A stretch of DNA of 45,912 nucleotides, taken from assembly GCA_963620035.1 (NCBI GenBank), contig CAVEXN010000020.1:1-45912 (forward strand). Reading direction: 5' to 3'. This DNA is from F23-D06 sp963620035 (GTDB taxonomy: Bacteria; Bacteroidota; Bacteroidia; Bacteroidales; WCHB1-69). The notes below the pieces were generated by a model. It did not search any database, was not told the DNA's origin, and saw only the letters and a list, made by a program, of their open reading frames with translations. The translations under genes were made by a program, and so were the position numbers. This document shows positions 24,906-33,091 of the stretch, piece by piece (position 1 is the stretch's first letter; every line of letters begins with the position of its first letter).

Positions 24906-24913
24906 TACTTTTG
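24906..24913 (+). promoter_or_regulatory. -7 element for apt
   Basis: TACTTTTG matches TAnnTTTG. Transcription would start around 24920, leaving a leader of about 25 nt to the ATG at 24945. A TTG at -33 spacing is not evident. Confidence 0.65.
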
Positions 24914-24944
24914 CGCTCGTCTAAACAGATATTATATTATTGTT

Positions 24945-25457
24945 ATGTTTGATTTTTCCAAAGTGCGTGTTGTCGAAGATTTCCCGAAGGAGGGGATTAA
25001 GTTCTATGATATCACCACTTTGATCAACGATGCAGCAGAATATCACAAGGCGATAGACGATATGCTTGCCATTGCGAAAGCTGAGAATCCCGGGGTCGTT
25101 GCAGCGTTGGAGACCCGTGGCTTCTTCTTTGCACCGGTCATCGCATACGAGTTAGGACTGCCTTTCGTGCCGATTCGCAAGAAAGGGAAACTTCCAGGGG
25201 CAACGTTCGGCGAGTCTTACCGGCTTGAGTACGGCACGGCCGAACTCGAAATACACCAGGGGTGTATGCCGCCGGACAAGCGCGTGCTTGTGATAGACGA
25301 TGTGCTGGCTACCGGCGGTTCTATGTGCGCGGCCATCAATCTCATACAACATTTCAACCCGGCATCCGTCTCAGCCTTGTTCCTGATGGAACTGACGGCA
25401 TTGGAGGGGAGAAAGAAATTGTCAGGATATACCGTCAACAGTTTGATACAATTGTAA
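24945..25457 (+). CDS. apt: Adenine phosphoribosyltransferase
   Basis: A 170-residue purine-salvage enzyme that joins adenine and PRPP to form AMP. Motifs are PKEGIKFYDITTL near residues 14-26, ALETRGFFFAPVIA, and the PRPP-binding loop VLVIDDVLATGGSM near residues 110-123. I chose the ATG at 24945, downstream of the -7 element, not the frame start at 24903, which would overlap the promoter. It is divergent from ptb; ilvE follows after 28 bp. Confidence 0.95.
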   Translation: MFDFSKVRVVEDFPKEGIKFYDITTLINDAAEYHKAIDDMLAIAKAENPGVVAALETRGFFFAPVIAYELGLPFVPIRKKGKLPGATFGESYRLEYGTAELEIHQGCMPPDKRVLVIDDVLATGGSMCAAINLIQHFNPASVSALFLMELTALEGRKKLSGYTVNSLIQL

Positions 25458-25485
25458 TAATCATCAATAAATAACTTTTAGCATA

Positions 25486-26508
25486 ATGAAAAACATTGAT
25501 TGGAAAAACCTTTCATTCGGTTATGTGAAAACCGATTACAATGTCCGCTGTTATTTCAGAAATGGCGAATGGGGAAAATTAGAGGTTACTTCAGACGAGA
25601 ACATTCCTATGCACATGGCAGCTTCGTGTTTGCATTACGGACAGGAAGCGTTTGAGGGAATGAAAGCTTTCAGAGGCAAAGACGGCAAGGTACGTCTGTT
25701 CCGTTGGGACGAGAACTGGAAACGACTCAACAATTCTGCCGACACTGTTATGTTGGCCCCGATCCCGGAGAAACTGTTCTTTGATGCCTTGGAAATGGTG
25801 GTCAAACTGAATGCCGACTATATACCGCCTTACGGAACCGAAGGTTCTCTTTACATCCGCCCGCTGCTGATCGGTTCCAGTCCGACTATTGGAGTAAAGC
25901 CCGCTGACGAGTATCTTTTCGTCGTGTTCGTCATGCCGGTAGGTCCCTATTTCAAGGAGGGATTCAAACCGACGAACATGCAGATAGCACTCGACTATGA
26001 CCGCGCCGCTCCGCTCGGCACCGGACATGTGAAAGTGGGAGGCAACTATGCAGCCTCGCTCCGCGCCGGCGAAAGAGCGCACAAGGAAGGTTTCAGCGCC
26101 TCTATCTTCGCCGATGCTAAAACCAAAACCTACATCGATGAGGCCGGCCCGGCCAATTTCTTCGGCATCAAGGACGGAAAATATGTCACCCCCGACTCCG
26201 GTTCCATTCTGCCATCCATTACCAACAAGAGTTTGACAACGATTGCTCAGGACCTTGGTCTTGTGGTAGAAAGACGTCACATCAAATTAGACGAAATCGG
26301 TACATTTGAAGAGGCCGGCGCTTGCGGAACTGCCGCTGTCATCTCTCCGATTCATGAGATTCAGGACCGCGAGAGCGGCAAGGTGTATGTCATCGCCAAG
26401 GACGGCAAACCCGGCCCATGGTGTACCAAGATGCGCGAAATCCTGATGGGTATCCAATATGGCGAAATCGAGGACAAGTACAATTGGTGTACTGTCATCG
26501 ATTGCTAA
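25486..26508 (+). CDS. ilvE: Branched-chain-amino-acid aminotransferase
   Basis: A 340-residue class IV PLP-dependent transaminase that interconverts Leu, Ile or Val with their 2-oxo acids. The PLP lysine is Lys183 in HVKVGGNYAAS. Other hallmarks are HYGQEAFEGMKAF near residue 50, YIRPLLIG, EAGPANFFGI and EAGACGTAAVISP near the C-terminus. Length suits the long BCAT subfamily found in Bacteroidota and eukaryotes. It follows apt and ends in a clear terminator. Confidence 0.96.
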   Translation: MKNIDWKNLSFGYVKTDYNVRCYFRNGEWGKLEVTSDENIPMHMAASCLHYGQEAFEGMKAFRGKDGKVRLFRWDENWKRLNNSADTVMLAPIPEKLFFDALEMVVKLNADYIPPYGTEGSLYIRPLLIGSSPTIGVKPADEYLFVVFVMPVGPYFKEGFKPTNMQIALDYDRAAPLGTGHVKVGGNYAASLRAGERAHKEGFSASIFADAKTKTYIDEAGPANFFGIKDGKYVTPDSGSILPSITNKSLTTIAQDLGLVVERRHIKLDEIGTFEEAGACGTAAVISPIHEIQDRESGKVYVIAKDGKPGPWCTKMREILMGIQYGEIEDKYNWCTVIDC

Positions 26509-26526
26509 GACCAAACATTACCAAAG

Positions 26527-26555
26527 AAAAGGCTTTGATATCCTCAAAGCCTTTT
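26527..26555 (+). terminator. Terminator after ilvE
   Basis: A 12-bp perfect stem AAAAGGCTTTGA (26527-26538) with TCAAAGCCTTTT (26544-26555), loop TATCC, followed by CTTTTTG; starts 18 bp after the ilvE stop. Confidence 0.85.
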
Positions 26556-26652
26556 CTTTTTGATGGATTCTTACAATGGTCCGCAATCAATTTGCATTTT
26601 CTGAACGAAGAAGATGATGGTAGAACATGCACGACTAATGTTGAATTTATAA

Positions 26653-26682
26653 TTGAATGAACGGAAAAATAGTGTATTTTTG
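26653..26682 (+). promoter_or_regulatory. Complete Bacteroidota promoter for the ferredoxin gene
   Basis: TTG at 26653-26655, exactly 19 bp, then TATTTTTG at 26675-26682. Initiation near 26688 gives a leader of about 33 nt. Confidence 0.8.
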
Positions 26683-26720
26683 CCGCCATAATAATAACAA
26701 CAACAAACATCAATTAAACA

Positions 26721-26891
26721 ATGGCTTACAAAATTAATCCTGACAATTGCGTCGCTTGTGGCACCTGCCAAGGCGAATGTCCTCAAGAAGCTATTTCTGA
26801 GGGTGCAGCTTATTCTATCAACCCTGACCTTTGCATCGAATGTGGCGCTTGCGCTGACGTTTGCCCTTGCGAAGCTATCAGCCTGGAGTAA
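26721..26891 (+). CDS. 2[4Fe-4S] ferredoxin
   Basis: A 56-residue clostridial-type ferredoxin, missed by longer-ORF scans. Eight cysteines fall into two motifs: CVACGTCQGECP at residues 9-20 and CIECGACADVCP in the second half. It carries low-potential electrons between cytosolic oxidoreductases. The pyruvate:ferredoxin oxidoreductase encoded at 36833-40372 is a plausible partner in the same window. It has its own promoter and terminator, so it is monocistronic and probably highly expressed. Confidence 0.95.
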   Translation: MAYKINPDNCVACGTCQGECPQEAISEGAAYSINPDLCIECGACADVCPCEAISLE

Positions 26892-26912
26892 TCAAAAGGA
26901 GTTACACGAACA

Positions 26913-26946
26913 AAGGAAAAGGCGTTCAACTGAACGCCTTTTCCTT
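26913..26946. terminator. Bidirectional terminator between ferredoxin and ompH
   Basis: A 16-bp near-perfect stem (26913-26928 with 26931-26946) rich in A/T flanks, including GGCGTTCA/TGAACGCC, followed by TTTAT on the plus strand and preceded by AAAG; it serves both convergent units. Confidence 0.8.
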
Positions 26947-27450
26947 TTATTTCACAATCCCTAACTGGTCTTTGACCGCATCGGTCAGATTGTCGCTGTC
27001 ACCATAAAACGCCAGCGTGGTGATGTCAAAAACGTAGGTGTATTTGCCGTTTTCTGCCACGACTTTGATGGCGTCCAGCAATTTCTCCTGAAACGGCTTC
27101 AACAATTCAATCTGCTTGGTCTGAAGTTCCTGCTCGCTGTTGCTGGCAAACTCTTGAAACCGCGAATAGAGTTTCTGGAGTTCGTCTGCCTTGACTTTCA
27201 GCACGGCAGACGAGGTGCCTGAATTGACCAGTCTTTGGTAGTCGGCCTCTTTTGTTTGAATCTCTGTGGCCATTTGTTGCCCTGTCTCCTGTAATTCATT
27301 CTGCAAGGCGAGCAAGTTGCTTTGTGCGGTATCGATCCCCGGCATATCTTTCATAATGTCACCATAGTCAACATGCCCGAACTTTGCTTTTTGGGCAAAG
27401 CCTGTCATAGTGCACAGGACTGCCAGTATTGCAATGATATATTTTCTCAT
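26947..27450 (-). CDS. OmpH/Skp-family periplasmic chaperone (copy 3)
   Basis: A 167-residue exported protein. Signal peptide MRKYIIAILAVLCTMTGFAQ is followed by KFGHVDYGDIMKDMPGI and a long charged helical segment with Glu/Gln/Lys, typical of the Skp alpha-helical hairpin 'tentacles'. Such chaperones bind unfolded outer-membrane proteins. It is the last gene of the bamA-ompH-ompH-ompH row, 11 bp after its paralogue. The C-terminal FDITTLAFYGDSDNLT matches the other two copies. Paralogue divergence suggests an old duplication. Confidence 0.88.
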   Translation of the reverse strand: MRKYIIAILAVLCTMTGFAQKAKFGHVDYGDIMKDMPGIDTAQSNLLALQNELQETGQQMATEIQTKEADYQRLVNSGTSSAVLKVKADELQKLYSRFQEFASNSEQELQTKQIELLKPFQEKLLDAIKVVAENGKYTYVFDITTLAFYGDSDNLTDAVKDQLGIVK

Positions 27451-27461
27451 GTCAGATAGTC

Positions 27462-27959
27462 TTATCGGATTCCCAGTTCTTTTTTGACCATCGGTGTGAT
27501 GTCGTCCCCGGAGGCATAGTAGAGCAATATTTTCGTGTCGAAAATATAGGCATAACCATGATCCTTTGCCACTTTGTTGATAGCGTTCTGGATTTTGTCC
27601 TGGAAAGGTTTGGCTAATTCATATTGCTTGTCTTCCAAGTCGTTCTGGGCGTTAGTCTGAAATTCTTGTATGCGGGTGGCAAGGTCTTGCAGTTCTTTTT
27701 CGCGTACTTGTCTGACGGCGGAGGACATTGTCCCGACTTCGCGGTCAAACTTGTCTTTTTTCTGCTGGAATTCGGTCGTCATGCTGGCATACATGCTTTC
27801 CAAATCAGTTTTGAAGGCATTCAACTTGATTTGAAGAGAATCTATGCCCGGCATCACTTCCAGAATCTCGTTTGAGTTGACGTGGCCATACTTTTGAGCA
27901 TCTGCCGTTCCCGCAATGAAGAATAGGGCGGCGGCAAACAATAACAACTTTTTTTTCAT
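27462..27959 (-). CDS. OmpH/Skp-family periplasmic chaperone (copy 2)
   Basis: A 165-residue paralogue of its two neighbours. Signal peptide residues 1-21 end at ADAQ. YGHVNSNEILEVMPGID starts the mature part, a coiled-coil hairpin follows (residues 40-130), and the C-terminus has the shared FDTKILLYYASGDDIT motif. Likely role is escorting outer-membrane proteins to BamA, encoded upstream in the same orientation. Confidence 0.88.
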   Translation of the reverse strand: MKKKLLLFAAALFFIAGTADAQKYGHVNSNEILEVMPGIDSLQIKLNAFKTDLESMYASMTTEFQQKKDKFDREVGTMSSAVRQVREKELQDLATRIQEFQTNAQNDLEDKQYELAKPFQDKIQNAINKVAKDHGYAYIFDTKILLYYASGDDITPMVKKELGIR

Positions 27960-28005
27960 CGAGTAAATAGATTTATTATATTACAATATTATTCAACATT
28001 TAGGA

Positions 28006-28536
28006 CTATTCGTCTGTGTCCGTGTTGACAGACACGCCGAGTTTCTGCATAATGGCCTCGTTGATGTCCCATTTGGGGTCGGCGTAGATGATGGTCAGGT
28101 CGCCTGCGGTGTCAAACACAAAAGCGAAGCCTTTCTCTTTGGCGTAGTCATTTACGGTGTTGAGGACTCGGTCTTGGATCGGCTTCACCAATTCCTCCCT
28201 TTTCTTGAACAGGTCACCGTCTTGTCCGAAGCGTTTCTTCTGTAGTTCCTTGACGGCCTTTTCTTGCTCCATGATGGCATTTTGGCGGTTGCTCTTTATC
28301 TGTTCCGGCATCGTAATCGATTCTACCTGGTATTTTTTGTACATAGAGTCAACGGATGCCATTTTTGCCTCAATTTCTTTCTGCCACAACACGGCAACGC
28401 GGTCAAGCTCGGCCTGGGCCTCCTTGTATTCCGACATGTTGGAAAGGATGTATTCAGAATTGATGTAGGCATATTTTTGACCGAAACTTGCGAATGCCAT
28501 CAGGACAATAACTGCTGATAAAAATAATCTCTTCAT
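28006..28536 (-). CDS. OmpH/Skp-family periplasmic chaperone (copy 1)
   Basis: A 176-residue protein directly downstream of bamA. Signal peptide MKRLFLSAVIVLMAFASFGQ, then KYAYINSEYILSNMSEYKEAQ and a helical region with KEIEAKMASVDSMYKKYQ; the C-terminus carries FDTAGDLTIIYADPKWDIN, the same terminal module as copies 2 and 3. The 55-bp gap to bamA suggests cotranscription. Two such genes are usual at this locus in Bacteroidales; three is less common. Confidence 0.9.
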   Translation of the reverse strand: MKRLFLSAVIVLMAFASFGQKYAYINSEYILSNMSEYKEAQAELDRVAVLWQKEIEAKMASVDSMYKKYQVESITMPEQIKSNRQNAIMEQEKAVKELQKKRFGQDGDLFKKREELVKPIQDRVLNTVNDYAKEKGFAFVFDTAGDLTIIYADPKWDINEAIMQKLGVSVNTDTDE

Positions 28537-28591
28537 AGTATGATTGTTTATTTTACGCTGAAACTAACGATAAATTTCCGTTTTTATTATG

Positions 28592-31210
28592 TTAATCGAT
28601 TGACTGGTTGATGGAGATGTGGAAATGACTGCCAGAAGCGGATGCCTGTTGGCCGGGGACCTTGTCGAAGCCATATCCCCAGTCGAAGCCGAGCAGTCCG
28701 AACATCGGCAGATAGATGCGGACACCTACACCTGCCGACTTGTACATCTCAAAAGGGTTGTATTTCTCGAGCCAGCCCTTTCCGGCTTCCAGGAATGCCA
28801 GCACATATACGGTGGCGGAGGGGTTGAGTGAAATCGGGTAGCGCAGTTCGGCGGTGAATTTGTTGTAGATGCTGGCACCGATGCTGCTGCCGTCTTGGTA
28901 AGGTGAAAGCACATGGTCGTCATAGCCGCGCAAAGCGATGATTTCGCGCCCGTCGTACGAATAATTTGAAAGGCCGTCGCCGCCCACATAGAATCTTCCG
29001 AACGGGCTGATGCCGATGGCCTTGTTATAGCTTCCCATGAAGCCCATCTTGAGGCGCACGTTCAGCACCAGGTTGTCCACGATTCGGGTGAACCACGACA
29101 AGTTCAGTTTCCATTTATGAAACTCGAGCCATTTGTATTTTTCCTGGTCTGTTGCGTTGGTGTAATCCTTATGGTTGAGAAGCGAATAGGGTGGTGTCAA
29201 CTGCATGCTGAAAGAAAGGCTGGAGCCCTCGCGCGGGTAGATGGGTGCATTCACGGAATTGCGCGACAGTGTAAAGATGTAACTCAAACTGTTGGCGACA
29301 CCGTTGTTGAAAATGAAGTAGTTGGTCCAGTTGACGTTATAGTACTCGTATGAGAGTGTGTGGGACATCTGAAAATAGTCGTCCGGCCATTTCAGTTTTG
29401 AGGCGATTGAGAGCGAGGCGCCTGAAATGCTGAAGAACTGGTAGTTGGTTGCGTCAGACTTCAGGAAACCGTTGGTTTGTTTTTGAAAGTAGAGGCCGGC
29501 GGTGAGTGCGTTCGGTTTTTTGCCGCCGAGCCAAGGTTCGGTAAAGGAGAGGTTGTAGTATTGGTAGAACTTGGCGTTTGTGGATACATTCAGCGCCAAG
29601 CGCTGCCCGTCGCCGCCGGGTATCGGGGTCCATGCATCTTTCTTGAACAGCTTCCGGGTCGAGAAATTGTTGAATGCAATGCCCGCCGTAGCCACAAAGC
29701 CGGTGCCGCCGTAGCCCGCGCTCAGCGAAAGCTGGTCAGAGGAGGTCTCTTCTACCACGTAGGTGATGTCCACAGTGCCGTCCGTCTCGTTCGGCTTCGG
29801 CTGAACGTCCATTTTCTCCTGGTTGAAATAGCCCAGCGACATCAGCACTTGTTGGGTGCGGATGATATCGGCGCGGTTGAAGAGTTGCCCGGGTATTGTT
29901 GTGATCTCGCGCATGATGACCTTGTCGTTGGTTTTGGTGTTTCCGCTGATGGAAATCTTGTTGTACTTGGCCTGCTTGCCTTCGCGTATGCGGATCTCGA
30001 TGTCGATGGAATCCCCTTCGACGGCAACTTCCACAGGGTTGGCATTGAAGAAAAGATACCCGTTGTTCATATACAAAGAGGCGATGTCTTCGCCGTCTTC
30101 TTTCATCGTCAGGCTTTTCGTCAGAAGTGTCTGGTTGTAAACGTCGCCTTTGCTGATGCCGAGCAGTTGCCGGAGCAAGGCGGTAGGATATTTGGTATTG
30201 CCTACAAAGTATATGTTCCTGAAATAGTACTGCGGGCCTTCGTTCACCTTGATGTCGATACGCATATTGTGACCGTCCAGATAGTAGGTGTCGCGCTCGA
30301 TGACGGCATCGCGGTAACCCAGCTCGTTATAGCGGTTTATAAGGTTTACTTTGTCGGTCTCGTAGGTTTCTTTTGTGAATTTCGACTTCTTGAAGATGCG
30401 CAGTTTCACCCGGTTGGCAAAGTAATTGTCAAGATGGTCTTTTATGTCCATCGACTGATAATAACCGGGGTGCTTGAAACAGTAAGCAATGGCGGTGTCC
30501 ATCTTGTAGAAGGGCATGAAAAGGAATTTCTCCTTGGTCTCTTTCATGGCACGCAGCAGCACGGCTTCCGAAACGCCGTGGTTGCCCTCGATGTCTATCT
30601 TGGAAATCTTCACCCTTTTGGATTTCTTGATGTCAAAGAGTAGGTTTTTCACATTTTTGACTTTCTCGTCGTCGAGTTCTTGCACGTCAACGGTACAACT
30701 GTAGAACCCTTTGTCCACATAGTATTTGCGGATGATGTTTGCGCAGGTGATTTTCAGGTTGTCATTGATGATGTTGCCTTGAGAGATGTGCAGTTTTTCG
30801 CGCAGGTCGTTTTCTTCGCTCTTGGTTGTGCCCTTAAAGCCGAACGACATCAGGCGGGAGCGGTCTTCCAGCCGAACGTCCAGGAAGGCTATGTTGCCGG
30901 TGATTCGCGTCACTGTGATTTCCACATCTTCATACAGTCCTGATTTCCAAAGAGCTTTGATGCTTTTTGAGATCTCTTCTCCGGGGATTTCAATGACATC
31001 GCCCACGTGAAAATAGAGTTGTCTTTGGTCGAGCGCGGCCGTTCCGGAAGAGGTGATGCCGCCTATCTCATATTCGCGCGGATTGGCATAGTCAACTTTC
31101 ACTTGCCCGTCCGTTCCGTCGTTGTTGACAATGACCTGACCGTAACTCTTCATCGACCAGCAACCTGCCACCGACAGTATGATAAAAGCGACACATTTGT
31201 AGAATTTCAT
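28592..31210 (-). CDS. bamA: Outer membrane protein assembly factor BamA
   Basis: An 872-residue Omp85 protein that inserts beta-barrels into the outer membrane. The signal peptide covers about residues 1-25. The N-terminal half holds POTRA domains (for example ISKIDIEGNHGVSEAVLLRAM and YFRNIYFVGNTKYPTALLRQLL). The C-terminal half is a 16-strand barrel of the Bac_surface_Ag type with GGTGFVATAGIAFNNFSTRKLF, RGYDDHVLSP and a final region HFHISINQS. It sits after uppS with its own probable promoter and before three ompH genes. Confidence 0.97.
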   Translation of the reverse strand: MKFYKCVAFIILSVAGCWSMKSYGQVIVNNDGTDGQVKVDYANPREYEIGGITSSGTAALDQRQLYFHVGDVIEIPGEEISKSIKALWKSGLYEDVEITVTRITGNIAFLDVRLEDRSRLMSFGFKGTTKSEENDLREKLHISQGNIINDNLKITCANIIRKYYVDKGFYSCTVDVQELDDEKVKNVKNLLFDIKKSKRVKISKIDIEGNHGVSEAVLLRAMKETKEKFLFMPFYKMDTAIAYCFKHPGYYQSMDIKDHLDNYFANRVKLRIFKKSKFTKETYETDKVNLINRYNELGYRDAVIERDTYYLDGHNMRIDIKVNEGPQYYFRNIYFVGNTKYPTALLRQLLGISKGDVYNQTLLTKSLTMKEDGEDIASLYMNNGYLFFNANPVEVAVEGDSIDIEIRIREGKQAKYNKISISGNTKTNDKVIMREITTIPGQLFNRADIIRTQQVLMSLGYFNQEKMDVQPKPNETDGTVDITYVVEETSSDQLSLSAGYGGTGFVATAGIAFNNFSTRKLFKKDAWTPIPGGDGQRLALNVSTNAKFYQYYNLSFTEPWLGGKKPNALTAGLYFQKQTNGFLKSDATNYQFFSISGASLSIASKLKWPDDYFQMSHTLSYEYYNVNWTNYFIFNNGVANSLSYIFTLSRNSVNAPIYPREGSSLSFSMQLTPPYSLLNHKDYTNATDQEKYKWLEFHKWKLNLSWFTRIVDNLVLNVRLKMGFMGSYNKAIGISPFGRFYVGGDGLSNYSYDGREIIALRGYDDHVLSPYQDGSSIGASIYNKFTAELRYPISLNPSATVYVLAFLEAGKGWLEKYNPFEMYKSAGVGVRIYLPMFGLLGFDWGYGFDKVPGQQASASGSHFHISINQSID

Positions 31211-31230
31211 TCTTCCTCAAAAATTGACGG

Positions 31231-31238
31231 CAAAGATA
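31231..31238 (-). promoter_or_regulatory. Internal -7 element upstream of bamA
   Basis: TATCTTTG on the minus strand in the 37-bp gap between uppS and bamA, 20 bp before the bamA ATG. It would let bamA-ompH be transcribed without uppS. Confidence 0.5.
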
Positions 31239-31247
31239 GTTAAAAAA

Positions 31248-31982
31248 TCATTGTTCTCGCACTTGCTCTTCCGTTTTCCCGAAACGGCGTTCACGCGACA
31301 TGAACTGGTGAACGATTTCACGCAAGTTCTCTTTTCTGAAGTCCGGCCACATGACAGGGACAAAGAAGAGTTCCGTGTAGGCTATCTGCCATAGCAGGAA
31401 ATTGCTGATACGGCAGTCTCCGCCGGTTCTGATCAGCAGGTCGGGGTCCGGGACCTCAGGCAGGTAGAGGTGTGCTTTTATAGTGTCTTGGCTGATGTTG
31501 TCGGGATTTAAAGTGCCGGCAGCGACTTCTTCGGCAATGGCTTTCGCAGCATCGGTGAGTTCGGCGCGCCCGCCGTAACTTAATGCTAACGTCACGGTGA
31601 GTCCGACGTTGCCGGCGGTTTGGTCCAATGCCGACTGCAATGATGCACGGCAGGCTTCGGGCAGGTCTGAAGTGCGTCCGGATACAAGAAGGCGAACTTT
31701 GTTCTTCATCATGGTGGGCAATTCATTGTGTACGCACTGCACCAGCAGGTTCATCAGCATATCTACTTCATCTTTCGGGCGGCTCCAGTTTTCTGTGGAG
31801 AAAGTATAGAGGGTGAGGTGTTTTATTCCCATTTCGGCGGCGCCTTCAATGACGCTTCTGACAGCTTCTACGCCGGCCTGATGCCCGAATGTGCGTTCTT
31901 TGCCGTGTTGCCTGGCCCAACGTCCGTTCCCGTCCATGATGATGGCTATATGCTGCGGCAAATTATTGGTGTTGTCTTTCAT
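31248..31982 (-). CDS. uppS: Undecaprenyl diphosphate synthase (cis-prenyltransferase)
   Basis: A 244-residue enzyme that builds the C55 lipid carrier for cell-wall synthesis. The N-terminal HIAIIMDGNGRWARQ holds the catalytic Asp. LTLYTFSTENWSRP and the C-terminal PDLLIRTGGDCRISNFLLWQ are also diagnostic. I chose the ATG at 31982, 11 bp downstream of the DUF6089 stop; a longer frame would overlap that gene and add 16 basic residues. It provides the substrate pool for MraY, which is encoded elsewhere in the window. Confidence 0.95.
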   Translation of the reverse strand: MKDNTNNLPQHIAIIMDGNGRWARQHGKERTFGHQAGVEAVRSVIEGAAEMGIKHLTLYTFSTENWSRPKDEVDMLMNLLVQCVHNELPTMMKNKVRLLVSGRTSDLPEACRASLQSALDQTAGNVGLTVTLALSYGGRAELTDAAKAIAEEVAAGTLNPDNISQDTIKAHLYLPEVPDPDLLIRTGGDCRISNFLLWQIAYTELFFVPVMWPDFRKENLREIVHQFMSRERRFGKTEEQVREQ

Positions 31983-31993
31983 TGCTTTTTCTT

Positions 31994-32956
31994 TTATCTT
32001 CTTGATTTTTTGGCGGGCTTGAGGTAGCATGCCCTGTCTGAATTGCCGAATCTGACGGTCATCGTTATACCTGCAAACGAATAAGCGTCGTGCGTCGTGT
32101 TGTTTCCGCGCTGATGCCCGGCGATGTGTTTCGACAAACTGTTGCCGTTATCGTCTTGTAATTCCGGAGACCGGTCTGCGAGGTCGGCCACAAGGTCGCC
32201 GCGCCGTTTCCGCAGCAGGTCGTTGTCATAGTAACTGCCGCTCACATCGTCAAGATAGTCGGTGAAGGTCCAGCGCATGCCCCATTCCGCCCCGAAAGTG
32301 AACATACGGCCGCAGGTGACTTTGACGCCGAACCCGAAAGGAATGGCAACACTGGTAAGCGAGTATAAACCGGTAGTCTCTACCGCAGCACTGTTGGGGT
32401 CTGAATTGTTGAATGACAGTCCGTCGGAGGAGAGTCCTTGCCCCTCGGTGCCGAGGCTTTGCAGGTGGAACTCTTTATTGTTGTAAATTGTGGTTGGGTC
32501 AAAGGAGAAGACGGAGAGACCGGCGAAAATGTAGGGGGCGAACCGGTTTTTCCCCGTTGTGTTGTAGAGTTCGAAGAAATTCAGTTCCAGTTCGGCAGAG
32601 AACTCTGTCACAGGCGAGGAGAAGTTGAGGTTGCGGCTTGCCATTGCGGTGCCGGCATCGCTCGCCGAGACTTTCCCGAAAAGAAAGTCCGCCTTCAAGG
32701 CCAGCCGTGGCGACAGGTTATAGCGGTACATGAAACCGCCGGAGAAATGCACCTGATTGAGTGCCGGGTCTTTCAAGTTGACGTTGAACAGCTTTGTCTG
32801 GTTCAGGTCGCCCAGGTAGAACATGGTGCCGACCAGCACACCGAACTCCGAACGCTGTGCTTCTGCACTCTGCCAAACAGATAGTGTTACCGCCAGCATA
32901 AGGGCATAAACCCGCCATCTGACTGACGTGTGTCTGAAGTATAAACAGTTCTTCAT
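31994..32956 (-). CDS. DUF6089 family outer-membrane beta-barrel protein
   Basis: A 320-residue exported protein. The start at 32956 gives a signal peptide with VYALMLAVTLSVWQSAEAQ; an upstream frame start would cross the promoter. The mature part begins RSEFGVLVGTMFYLGDLNQT, typical of DUF6089, with aromatic-alternating strands suggesting an eight-strand barrel. It is often found just before uppS-bamA in Bacteroidota, where its role in the outer membrane is undefined. First gene of the envelope operon, divergent from infC. Confidence 0.85.
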   Translation of the reverse strand: MKNCLYFRHTSVRWRVYALMLAVTLSVWQSAEAQRSEFGVLVGTMFYLGDLNQTKLFNVNLKDPALNQVHFSGGFMYRYNLSPRLALKADFLFGKVSASDAGTAMASRNLNFSSPVTEFSAELELNFFELYNTTGKNRFAPYIFAGLSVFSFDPTTIYNNKEFHLQSLGTEGQGLSSDGLSFNNSDPNSAAVETTGLYSLTSVAIPFGFGVKVTCGRMFTFGAEWGMRWTFTDYLDDVSGSYYDNDLLRKRRGDLVADLADRSPELQDDNGNSLSKHIAGHQRGNNTTHDAYSFAGITMTVRFGNSDRACYLKPAKKSRR

Positions 32957-32987
32957 TCTTTTCAAAAAAAGTTCCCGTAAAACGCTG

Positions 32988-32995
32988 CAAAAATA
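32988..32995 (-). promoter_or_regulatory. -7 element for the DUF6089-uppS-bamA operon
   Basis: TATTTTTG on the minus strand, 32 bp upstream of the chosen ATG, divergent from the infC promoter 40 bp away. Confidence 0.6.
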
Positions 32996-33034
32996 AAAAA
33001 ATTGCACTATTCGGAATCAGCACGAAAAAAAGTG

Positions 33035-33042
33035 TATTTTTG
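33035..33042 (+). promoter_or_regulatory. -7 element for infC-rpmI-rplT
   Basis: TATTTTTG matches TAnnTTTG. It lies inside the longer infC frame that starts at 33002, so the true start must be downstream. Confidence 0.65.
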
Positions 33043-33091
33043 CCGCCTTAAATTTATTATAATAAAGTTATTACAGAAAAAGAAAGGAACC

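Noticed and set aside
25591..26280. 229-codon minus-strand ORF
   Set aside because: Antisense to ilvE.
29477..30643. 388-codon plus-strand ORF
   Set aside because: Antisense to bamA, whose POTRA and barrel motifs are clear on the minus strand; the plus-frame composition is not protein-like.
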